This document shows, in pieces, positions 1-6,607 of a stretch of 6,732 nucleotides of DNA. Made by a program: the position numbers and the translations under genes. Under the pieces are notes generated by a model that was given only the letters and a program-made list of their open reading frames with translations, searched no databases and was not told the DNA's origin. Origin of the DNA: Oscillospiraceae bacterium (lineage in GTDB: Bacteria; Bacillota; Clostridia; Oscillospirales; Oscillospiraceae); the NCBI GenBank assembly GCA_020866945.1, contig JAJBVW010000088.1:1-6732 (forward strand). The letters are read 5' to 3'. Every line of letters begins with the position of its first letter. Position 1 is the first letter of the stretch.

Positions 1-16
1 TGAAAGGAAAAAGCGA

Positions 17-48
17 TGGCGGCGGTTCTGGTATCAGAGCTGCCGCCA
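17..48 (-). terminator. Possible intrinsic terminator of the operon
   Basis: On the minus strand, positions 48-35 pair with 30-17 to give a 14-base stem with two mismatches (outer GC-rich TGGCGGC/GCCGCCA, inner TCTG/CAGA) around a four-base ATAC loop. After a four-base gap comes a run of five T (12-8). It lies about 90 bases after the last stop of the operon, a reasonable place for a terminator. The gap before the T-run and the mismatches make it a weaker candidate than a textbook one. No other terminator is seen between 139 and the left edge. Confidence 0.4.
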
Positions 49-139
49 AACGCTGTTATGACCGCAATTCAAAGGTAACGGTACTAAGAGACATCTGATA
101 ATTTGTAGAAATCGGCAACTGAAAGCCTTGAGCCTTTTA

Positions 140-1552
140 TCACGCGCCAAAATACACACGAACAAGCTCCTTGTCCCCCTGGCGCTGAACCATGCCGTCC
201 TCGATCAGCACCGCGCGGTCGCACAAAGCCTCCGCACAGCGCACGTCGTGGGTCACGGTGATCATGGTGCAGCCAGTCTGTCGATGCAGCGCGTTAAGAA
301 GCTCCACCAGCTCCTTCAGCCCCTGGTAGTCCTGACCCACAGTTGGCTCGTCCAATAAAAGAACTTTTGGCTTTGTTGCCGCAATAGCCGCGATGGACAC
401 CCGGCGCTTTTGTCCTTCAGAGAGGGACTGGGGGTGGCGCTGGGCCAGATGAGATATGGAAAACTGTTCCAGTATTTCATCGGCGTATGCTTCGGATACC
501 GCGCCGAAGGCCACCTCCTGGCGTACTGTCGGCATAAAAAGCTGATAATTGGGGTTCTGATATACCACCCCCACCGCCCGGAACCAGGCTCTGCCCGGCT
601 TGAAGCGCCGGTCGAATTTTGGGTCCAGAGATTGTGTGATATTTCCGCCGGAGAGGCGATTCAATCGGGCGATCAGCCGCAGCAGGGTGGTTTTCCCGCA
701 GCCATTTTCGCCCAGAATGACCATTCTGGTGCCTCTTGGTATGGAAAACGTAACATCCCTCAGTATCTCCTGATCCCCTACTCGGTAGGAGACATGCTCC
801 AATGTAAACAGATCATCTTCCGGCTCGAAGGGCGGGAGAGGGTCTGCAATTTTTTGTGTCTGGGTACGCAGATACGCCGTTTTTTCCTCGATTTTGCGAA
901 CCGTTCCCTTCTCCATGGCCCACAGCGCGTCGGCGTAAGGCAGCACCATGTCCAGCCTATGCTCCACCACGATGACGGCATAGCCGTGCCCGGCCAGGTC
1001 GCGCAGCAGCTCCATCAGCTCCCGGCTGCCGTCCTGATCCAGATTAGCCAGCGGTTCGTCCAGAACCAAAATCCTCTGCCCCATAGCCAGCGCGCAAGCG
1101 GTCATCAGCCGCTGCTTCTGTCCGCCAGACAGGGTGCGTGTCTGCCAACTCTTATCAAGACCCATCAGCTCGCATACGATGTCGATCTGATGGGCAATTT
1201 TCTCCTCCGGGAGACCGATATTTTCCAGTCCGAAAGCGATTTCGTCCTCGACCTGTTTATGTACGATCTGCGCCTCCGGGTTCTGGAGAACGATGCCTAC
1301 CCGGCGGCAAATCTCATCCGTCCCGCAGCCCAGGATGGACAACCCGTCAATACACACCTCGCCGACAAGGTCGCCCGGCGTGATGTTGGGAATAATGCCG
1401 CTCAGAACGGACAGCAGCGTGCTTTTCCCGCAGCCAGATGGGCCGGCCAGCAGGGTGATCTGCCCATGCTCCGCCGTGAAAGAAACGTGTTCCAACACCT
1501 TATTCTGTCCGTCGTAGGAAAAACAGACATCCCGCAATTCCACCGCGCTCAT
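140..1552 (-). CDS. ECF transporter ATPase, two ATP-binding domains fused in one chain
   Basis: This 470-residue cytoplasmic protein combines the two ATPases that are separate (EcfA1 and EcfA2) in many ECF importers. Domain 1 (about 1-225): Walker A G37-PSGCGKS-T45, Q-loop Q90, signature LSGGQ 141-145, Walker B ILVLDE 161-166, switch His198. Domain 2 (about 245-470): Walker A G281-ENGCGKT-T289, Q-loop Q332 in a YQNPNYQLF segment, signature LSEGQ 377-381, Walker B VLLLDE 397-402, switch His435. Each domain keeps its catalytic Glu and His, so both sites look active; the second signature has Glu in place of Gly. The linker (about 222-245) is rich in charged residues and proline. The ATG at 1552 overlaps the EcfT stop as ATGA. 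The frame is open far upstream to 2125, but that stretch is antiphase to EcfT and is not part of the protein. It is the last gene of the operon. Confidence 0.93.
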   Translation of the reverse strand: MSAVELRDVCFSYDGQNKVLEHVSFTAEHGQITLLAGPSGCGKSTLLSVLSGIIPNITPGDLVGEVCIDGLSILGCGTDEICRRVGIVLQNPEAQIVHKQVEDEIAFGLENIGLPEEKIAHQIDIVCELMGLDKSWQTRTLSGGQKQRLMTACALAMGQRILVLDEPLANLDQDGSRELMELLRDLAGHGYAVIVVEHRLDMVLPYADALWAMEKGTVRKIEEKTAYLRTQTQKIADPLPPFEPEDDLFTLEHVSYRVGDQEILRDVTFSIPRGTRMVILGENGCGKTTLLRLIARLNRLSGGNITQSLDPKFDRRFKPGRAWFRAVGVVYQNPNYQLFMPTVRQEVAFGAVSEAYADEILEQFSISHLAQRHPQSLSEGQKRRVSIAAIAATKPKVLLLDEPTVGQDYQGLKELVELLNALHRQTGCTMITVTHDVRCAEALCDRAVLIEDGMVQRQGDKELVRVYFGA

Positions 1553-2220
1553 GCGATCACCGCCATTCCCGCAATCATTGCCCCAACGCCCAGGATATAC
1601 AGGCCGTCCTTCGGGCAAAAGCGCTGCAAATGATAAATAGAATAATCTTTCCCATTCAGGGTGAAGCCACGGGTCTCCACGCTCAGGGACAGGGTGTCGG
1701 AAATATTGACCAGCCGGGTAATCAGGGGAATCAGAAACGCCCGATAGAGGATCTGCGGACTGAGAAGACTGCCCGCGCCCCGTGTCGCCATGGCCTCCCG
1801 CACCCGGCGTATTTCCAGCGTCAGCAGTGGAACGAAGGACAGGGCGATCAGCATCCCCAGCGTCACCGCCCGCGGCGCCCGCAGCGACGAAAGGCAGCGG
1901 GTCATCTGCACGGGGGTAATGCTCATGCCGGGGATGACTGCCAGGAATACCGCCGCCGTGCGGTTCATCATGCCAAGCGCGGTCTGCCCATCCCTGGAGG
2001 CGGCGTAGGTAATGCCCGCAAACACGCCGCCTACCAGGAGCAGGGGAAGCAGCACCCGCAAACAGGCCCGGAAGCAGCCGAACAGCATAAGCCAGAGAAA
2101 AACGCCCGCCAGCAGCGCCGGACACAGGGGTTCCTTTGCGAAAATCAGCCCAGACAGCAATATAGCCACGGCGGACAGGCTGCCCGACCGGGGATAGAGG
2201 ATATTCTTATCCCCGCTCAT
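1549..2220 (-). CDS. ecfT: ECF transporter T component (EcfT/CbiQ-like coupling permease)
   Basis: This 223-residue membrane protein would link the substrate-binding S subunit to the ATPases of an energy-coupling-factor importer. Hydrophobic segments lie at about residues 14-28, 33-50, 55-74, 88-100, 119-135 and 205-221. The two short Arg-Gly coupling motifs of EcfT are present in the expected spacing: AMATRGAG (143-150) and VETRGFTL (181-188). These dock on the grooves of the two ATPase domains. The ATG at 2220 overlaps the S-component TGA as ATGA. A longer open frame to 2379 exists but lies wholly within the S gene and is rejected. No strong ribosome binding site precedes the ATG, so translation probably depends on ribosomes finishing the S gene, which matters because that gene contains a premature TAG. 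Its own TGA overlaps the next ATG (ATGA). Confidence 0.88.
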   Translation of the reverse strand: MSGDKNILYPRSGSLSAVAILLSGLIFAKEPLCPALLAGVFLWLMLFGCFRACLRVLLPLLLVGGVFAGITYAASRDGQTALGMMNRTAAVFLAVIPGMSITPVQMTRCLSSLRAPRAVTLGMLIALSFVPLLTLEIRRVREAMATRGAGSLLSPQILYRAFLIPLITRLVNISDTLSLSVETRGFTLNGKDYSIYHLQRFCPKDGLYILGVGAMIAGMAVIA

Positions 2221-2846
2221 TTCATCAAGACCCCGGATTTTTTCAGCTCTCTGGATATGCGAACGCCCAGATAAGAACCCAGGCAGCACAGAGCCACCAC
2301 GGCAATGGACATCAGCGCCGTCACCCACCAGACGGAGTTGATATAAGCCAGCACTGTTCCGCCCATGATCTGATACCACACATACAAAAACGGCAGGGAC
2401 AGGGGGAAGTACACCGCACAGGCCAAAAAGCAGGCGGCATCCTTTTCATAGCTTTTGAAAATCAGCAGCGTCACGCCCTCCGCGATCAGGGCGCATACCA
2501 AAAGGCACAGGAACATCACTGTATTCATAAACAGCAGCACCACGCCGCTGCATACGGACATAAACACCAAGGACAGGGGCTAGCGCACCTTGGCAAGACC
2601 GATGGCGGGGAACATGGAAAATTGCAGTCCCAGCCCGATCTGGATGATACCGAACACGGGAATGTGGAGCAGCAGAGGCATAAAGGAGCTTGTCACCAGA
2701 ACAACGGCTGACATGATAGCCAGAAAGACGATGTCCTTGATTTGATAGCCCAGGAAGCTCTTTCTCTCCTGCTTCGCCTTCTGCGTTGGAGCGGCCTCCT
2801 GCCGGGTGTTTTCCAGCAGCGTATTGGTCAAATCGTTGTTTTTCAT
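2217..2846 (-). pseudogene. ECF transporter S component, Trep_Strep/MptD-like family, interrupted by an in-frame TAG
   Basis: The S component of an ECF importer is the membrane protein that binds the substrate. Here one continuous frame of 210 codons (209 residue positions plus stop) is cut by a TAG at codon 89 (2582-2580). There is no frameshift: 88 codons precede it and 120 follow before TGA (2219-2217). The first part has a polar N-terminus and two to three hydrophobic segments (about residues 38-60 and 62-84). The second has about four more (93-112, 113-130, 138-158, 172-194) and a basic tail, SRELKKSGVLMK, typical of the family. The ATG at 2846 overlaps the YgbA-family stop as ATGA, with AAGGAA about 9 bases upstream. 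The gene may be a recent nonsense pseudogene, a readthrough gene, a split gene restarting at CTG 2576, TTG 2570 or ATG 2561, or a sequencing artefact. Family assignment rests on hydrophobicity, length, tail and position before EcfT; the substrate is unknown. Confidence 0.75.
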
Positions 2847-3196
2847 GCTTTAAATTCCTTGCCTTTCAATTTGTTTTGTTCTTTTTTTGTCTCGATCACA
2901 TGACGGATGGCGGTTATCGGATGGTGAAAAAGCATCCGCGGCCCGGAAAAGCGCATGACCAGCCGGATCCTCTCCCGCATTTCCGGCTTGTAGCAATGCA
3001 CCTTGCAGTTGGAGCCGAAGGTTTTCGTCTCCATAAAGGGACATTTGTCGCTGCGCTGCCAGGCGTATTGGGTCAGCGCCTCGCAGTCGGGGCAGAGCGC
3101 TCCATTCGTGTGATGATTCTTTTTGCAGTAGAGAGCGATCATCTGGAAAACCATTTCCTTCTCCCGCTCCCGCTTGGTCTCTGTGTCCCTTTTCAT
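2843..3196 (-). CDS. ygbA: YgbA-family protein ('nitrous oxide-stimulated promoter' family), cysteine-rich
   Basis: This 117-residue soluble protein matches what I remember of E. coli YgbA in length and layout. It has a charged N-terminus, then IALYC (20-24), a CPDC motif (35-38), C52, C64 and C68 (CKVHC), then HCYKPEMRERIR (67-78) and a basic RFSGPRM...HP...RH segment (82-99). Six cysteines, with CxxC and CxxxC spacing, suggest binding of a metal or Fe-S cluster; this is inference. In enterobacteria ygbA is under the nitric-oxide-sensing repressor NsrR and is linked to nitrosative stress, but its biochemical role is not settled. The ATG shares one base with the stop of the preceding ABC gene (TGATG), with a GGGAGA ribosome binding site about 8 bases upstream. 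Its own TGA overlaps the S-component ATG (ATGA). It is therefore built into the transporter operon rather than being a standalone gene. No signal peptide or membrane segment is visible. Confidence 0.85.
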   Translation of the reverse strand: MKRDTETKREREKEMVFQMIALYCKKNHHTNGALCPDCEALTQYAWQRSDKCPFMETKTFGSNCKVHCYKPEMRERIRLVMRFSGPRMLFHHPITAIRHVIETKKEQNKLKGKEFKA

Positions 3197-4854
3197 CAGC
3201 TCATTCTCCCATGCTCCACGGAATAGACCGTATCGGCAATGCGCATGGTGGATTTTCGATGGGACACCAGCACCACAGTCTTATCCGCCCGCTCCTCCCG
3301 CAGGGAGCGGAGGATCACCGCCTCATTCAGGCTGTCCAAATTGCTGGTAGGCTCGTCCAGCAGCACAAAGGGCGCATCATGAAGGAAGGCCCGCGCCAGT
3401 CCCAGCCGCTGCCGCTCTCCGCCGGAGAGGGTATCTCCCAGCTCACCCACCGGGGTATCGTAGCCCTGGGGGAGGGTCATGATGAAATCGTGGACGGAGG
3501 CTTTTTTGCAGGCCGTTTCGATTTGTTCGTCCGTAGCTTCCAGCTTGGCAATGCGAAGATTGCTGCGGATGCTGTCGTGAAACAGATGGGTCTCCTGGGT
3601 GACGAAGCTCTCCATATCCCGCAGGTTTGCCGTGTTGATGGAATTTATTTCCACGCCGGAAATGGAGATTCTCCCCTGCCCAGTCTGCCAGAAGCGCATC
3701 AGCAGCTTCAGCAGGGTGGATTTGCCGCTGCCGCTTCTGCCTGTAATGTCGATGATCTGTCCCTCAGGGAATTGGGCGGAAACATTTTGCAAAATGGTCT
3801 CCCCGCCATAGGAAAAGGTCACATTTTCTGCCGCCGCGCCATGGAAGGCGACTGTCGTCTTGCCGGATATTTCCTCCGTCACCGGCGTTTCCTCCAGAAT
3901 GTCCAGCACCCGGTTTCCGGCGGCGAAGGTGTTTTGCAGGGTGCTGCCCAGCCCTGCCAGGGCCACCACAGGGCCGAAGGAGGAAAACAGGGCGATAGTG
4001 GGAATCAGTACCCCGGTGAAGTCTACCTGCCCCTGCTGGTAGAGAACTGCGGCTGTTAGAAGCATAGCAAGGTCAAAGAGCAGTATTACCGTGTTGGTCA
4101 CGGCGCTGTTCAGTCCTGCGCTTCGCTTCATCCGCTCCTCCGTTTTAGAGAGATCATCCGTGCGCCGGTTCATCTCCCCAAGGCGCTTGGCTCCCTGGGC
4201 GTACTGGATGGTCTCGGACAGGCCCCGCATACTGTCCAGCACAAAGCCGGACAGCTCCCCGGAGCCAGTTCGGAAGCGCTGTCCCGCATCCCCGCTGAGC
4301 CTGGAAACGGCCAGGGGCATGACAATGCCCACTATCAGATAGGCTGCCAGGGCCAGCAGCCCCAGCACCCAGTGGAAGGAACCGATAAACAGGCATAGAA
4401 TTATGGTGAAGAAAAGGGCAATGGCCGCCGGGGAGATGGTGTGAGCGTAGAACACCTCCAGCAGCTCAATGTCCGAGGTGATGATGGAAATCAAATCCCC
4501 CTTGTCCCTTCCTTCCAGCTTGGCGGGGCAGAGCCTTCGCAGCGCTCGGAACACCTTATCCCTAATCAACGCCAGCAGCTTGAAGGCGATAAAGTGGTTG
4601 CACGCCTGCTCTCCATAGCGCAGCCCCGCCCGCAGGAGAGCAAAGAGAAGCACACAGGCGAAAATGCCGCCCAGGGAAAAGGGCGCATCCAGCCCCAGAA
4701 GCGCCAACACCGCGTAGCCGCCCAATATGGTGATAAAGCTGGCGCAAAGATGGCCAAGCAACCCCATGCAGATGGCCAAAACCATAAAGCCAGCCAGTGG
4801 CTTTACCAGTCCTATCAGCTTTCCCATAACAGTAAATCCGCTTCTTCTTTTCAT
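3196..4854 (-). CDS. ABC half-transporter, permease fused to ATPase (CydC-like partner subunit)
   Basis: This 552-residue protein has about six predicted membrane helices (roughly residues 20-42, 60-78, 140-158, 160-184, 252-272, 280-302) and then an ATPase domain from about residue 335. Motifs seen: Walker A G372-RSGSGKS-T380, Q-loop Q420, signature LSGGE 476-480, Walker B FVLLDE 496-501 with catalytic Glu501, and switch His532. GDL (119-121), SD (127-128) and SP (141-142) in the membrane domain match the pattern I associate with CydC, fitting a CydD-like partner just upstream. The ATG at 4854 overlaps the previous TGA as ATGA. A longer frame to 4905 is open but adds 17 residues inside the upstream gene and is not preferred. 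Both subunits keep the catalytic Glu and His, so neither ATP site looks plainly degenerate. The substrate is unknown; heme, thiols or metallophores are candidates by family analogy only. Confidence 0.9.
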   Translation of the reverse strand: MKRRSGFTVMGKLIGLVKPLAGFMVLAICMGLLGHLCASFITILGGYAVLALLGLDAPFSLGGIFACVLLFALLRAGLRYGEQACNHFIAFKLLALIRDKVFRALRRLCPAKLEGRDKGDLISIITSDIELLEVFYAHTISPAAIALFFTIILCLFIGSFHWVLGLLALAAYLIVGIVMPLAVSRLSGDAGQRFRTGSGELSGFVLDSMRGLSETIQYAQGAKRLGEMNRRTDDLSKTEERMKRSAGLNSAVTNTVILLFDLAMLLTAAVLYQQGQVDFTGVLIPTIALFSSFGPVVALAGLGSTLQNTFAAGNRVLDILEETPVTEEISGKTTVAFHGAAAENVTFSYGGETILQNVSAQFPEGQIIDITGRSGSGKSTLLKLLMRFWQTGQGRISISGVEINSINTANLRDMESFVTQETHLFHDSIRSNLRIAKLEATDEQIETACKKASVHDFIMTLPQGYDTPVGELGDTLSGGERQRLGLARAFLHDAPFVLLDEPTSNLDSLNEAVILRSLREERADKTVVLVSHRKSTMRIADTVYSVEHGRMS

Positions 4855-6584
4855 TGCGCCCCACCGTCCTTTCCATAGTTTTCCAGGGCCTGCTGGGCCT
4901 GCCATAGGGCGGCGTAGCGGCCATCCTGCGCCAGGAGCGCTTCATGGGTTCCCTGCTCCGTGACGGCGCCGCTCTCCATGACATATATGCAGTCGGAAGC
5001 GGTCACGTTGGCCAGACGGTGAGAGATCAGAATCACAGTCTTTTGCTTTGCCAGGGCATGGATTTGGGCCATAATGTCGTTTTCGCTCTCCACATCGATG
5101 TTGGAGGTGGCCTCGTCGAAAATATACACCGGGCTGTCGTGGAGAAGCCCACGGGCCAGAGCCAGCCGCTGACGCTGGCCGCCGGACAGATTGCTGCCCT
5201 GCTCCGTCAGGCAGGTGTCCAGGCCCTGTTCTCCTCTGAGAAAATCCGCCAGCTTCACCTGCTCCAGCACTTCCCAAAGGGCCTTGTCGTCCGCATTGGG
5301 AGCGCCCATCAGGAGATTTTCCCGAACGGTACCCTTGAACAGGTAGCTCTGGTGGCTGATATAGGTAATATGCTCCATCAGGCTTCCCTCGCAGATATTC
5401 CGCAGCTCCTCGCCCCCTATGGTGACATGGCCCTGATAGCCCCGATTCCGCCCCATAAGAATAGAAGCAACGGTGGATTTCCCACAGCCGGATTCGCCCA
5501 CGACGGAAACAAAGCTCCCCTGGGGAAACTCCATATCTACACCGTGGAGAACCTCCCGTTCCGGCTCATAGGAAAAGCGAAGGCCCCGGCAAACGATGGA
5601 GCCGCCAGTGGGACAGGCAGTCGTTTTCTTCTCCTCCTCCGCCAGATCCAGCAGACGGAAGATCTTCTCGCTGGCCGCCATGCCGTTCATTGCCACATGG
5701 AAATAAGAGCCAAGCTGCCGCATGGGCAGGAAAAAATCCGCCCCCAGCAGGATAATCAGCAGGCACCCGGCCAGACTTACATGTCCGGCTGCATACTGGG
5801 TAGCCGCCATGATGATGCCCAGGGCCGCCCCGCCATAGGCGATGAAGTCCATGATGGTAATGGAGTTGAGCTGCATGGTCAGCACCTTCATGGTGATGCG
5901 CCGGAATTTTTCCGCCTCCCGGTTCATTTCCTCCTGCTTGTATTCGTCCGCCTGGTAGATTTTCAGGGTGGTCAGGCCCTGCAAATTCTCCAGGAAGGTG
6001 TCCCCCAGAGCGGTGTACTGTCCCCAGTATTTGCTCAGCAGCTTTTTGGCCCAGGTCTGCACCGCCGCGATGGCCACAGGGATCAGCGGCACGCACCCAA
6101 GCAGCACAATGGCCGAAGGAATGCTCACAAAGCACAGGTATACGAACAGGGTCAGCGGAGCCAGCATGGCATAGAAAAACTGAGGCAGATAGGCCCCAAA
6201 GTAGGTTTCCAACTGATCCACGCCCTCCACCGCCACCTGAACTACCTCAGAGGTCGTGACCTGCTCATTGTAGGAGGCTCCCAGGCACAGCAGCTTTTCA
6301 TAAATCCGCTCCCGGAGGGTTCGCTTCACCGCCTTGGAGGAAAGATAGCTCATCCGGGACGCCCCCAGGGTGCAGACGAAGCGCACAGCAATCGCTGCCA
6401 AAACCACGGCAGCAGTGGCGGCAACTGTCCGTCCCTCTCCCGTGAAAAGCCCGGCCAGAAACGCCGTGATGCCGGTCATCATGGCAATATTGGCAAGGAG
6501 GGAAACCCACTGAAACAGCACATTCCCTGCCACATATCGCCCGCTTCCGCCGATTAGACGAATCAGCCGTTTGTCAATCATCAT
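4851..6584 (-). CDS. ABC half-transporter, permease fused to ATPase (CydD-like subunit of a probable heterodimer)
   Basis: This 577-residue protein has an N-terminal membrane domain of about six helices (roughly residues 15-45, 53-75, 130-150, 152-175, 244-265, 268-290). It is followed by a nucleotide-binding domain from about residue 328. All ATPase motifs are present: Walker A G363-ESGCGKS-T371, Q-loop Q412, signature LSGGQ 466-470, Walker B VYIFDE 486-491 with catalytic Glu491, and switch His522. The membrane domain carries LETYFGAYLPQ (125-135) and PLIP (166-169), which resemble CydD of CydDC. The family includes exporters and, in the IrtAB/YbtPQ branch, importers with the same fold, so direction and substrate cannot be read from the sequence. 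The start ATG at 6584 is chosen for its ribosome binding site. The gene's TGA overlaps the ATG of the next half-transporter by 4 bases, which implies coupled translation and heterodimer formation. No cydAB genes are in view, so a cytochrome bd assembly role is unsupported. Confidence 0.9.
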   Translation of the reverse strand: MMIDKRLIRLIGGSGRYVAGNVLFQWVSLLANIAMMTGITAFLAGLFTGEGRTVAATAAVVLAAIAVRFVCTLGASRMSYLSSKAVKRTLRERIYEKLLCLGASYNEQVTTSEVVQVAVEGVDQLETYFGAYLPQFFYAMLAPLTLFVYLCFVSIPSAIVLLGCVPLIPVAIAAVQTWAKKLLSKYWGQYTALGDTFLENLQGLTTLKIYQADEYKQEEMNREAEKFRRITMKVLTMQLNSITIMDFIAYGGAALGIIMAATQYAAGHVSLAGCLLIILLGADFFLPMRQLGSYFHVAMNGMAASEKIFRLLDLAEEEKKTTACPTGGSIVCRGLRFSYEPEREVLHGVDMEFPQGSFVSVVGESGCGKSTVASILMGRNRGYQGHVTIGGEELRNICEGSLMEHITYISHQSYLFKGTVRENLLMGAPNADDKALWEVLEQVKLADFLRGEQGLDTCLTEQGSNLSGGQRQRLALARGLLHDSPVYIFDEATSNIDVESENDIMAQIHALAKQKTVILISHRLANVTASDCIYVMESGAVTEQGTHEALLAQDGRYAALWQAQQALENYGKDGGAQ

Positions 6585-6594
6585 ACTGTTTATA

Positions 6595-6602
6595 TCCTTT
6601 CC
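6595..6602 (-). promoter_or_regulatory. Ribosome binding site of the first ABC half-transporter
   Basis: A purine-rich GGAAAGGA on the minus strand lies 10 bases before the ATG at 6584 and 13 bases before a second in-frame ATG at 6581. It supports the first ATG as the start. It also argues against the longer in-frame extension to 6665, which would overlap the end of the upstream gene and adds only low-complexity Gly/Ala residues before the membrane domain. Confidence 0.6.
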
Positions 6603-6607
6603 AATTC

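Noticed and set aside
3..98. Plus-strand open stretch (frame 3) that could be the C-terminus of a convergent gene; also a 20-codon frame from ATG 16 to TAA 76-78 after a GGAAA
   Set aside because: Both are too short to separate from chance, neither matches a family I can name, and they overlap the hairpin proposed as a terminator. Sequence to the left is needed.
410..1633. Plus-strand open frame of 407 codons opposite the ECF ATPase
   Set aside because: It is antisense to the ATPase gene, lacks recognisable motifs, and crosses the EcfT/ATPase junction on the other strand.
1549..2379. Longer version of EcfT starting at 2379
   Set aside because: The extra 53 residues fall inside the S-component gene in another frame and are not membrane-like. 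The ATG at 2220 forms the same ATGA overlap used at the other junctions.
2217..2570. Second half of the S component as an independent 117-residue gene starting at TTG 2570
   Set aside because: It has no good ribosome binding site and is in exact phase with the preceding 88 codons across a single TAG. One interrupted gene explains it better; restart is kept only as a hypothesis.
4944..6557. Long plus-strand open frame of 537 codons opposite the first ABC gene
   Set aside because: It lies antisense to a well-supported ABC transporter with every motif intact. The frame is long because of codon bias in the real gene; its translation is rich in His, Gln and Gly with no domain.
3196..6584. Assignment of the ABC pair as true CydDC for cytochrome bd assembly
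   Set aside because: The resemblance in the membrane domains is real, but no cydA or cydB is present and the context is an ECF importer and a YgbA-family gene, so the specific gene names are not justified.
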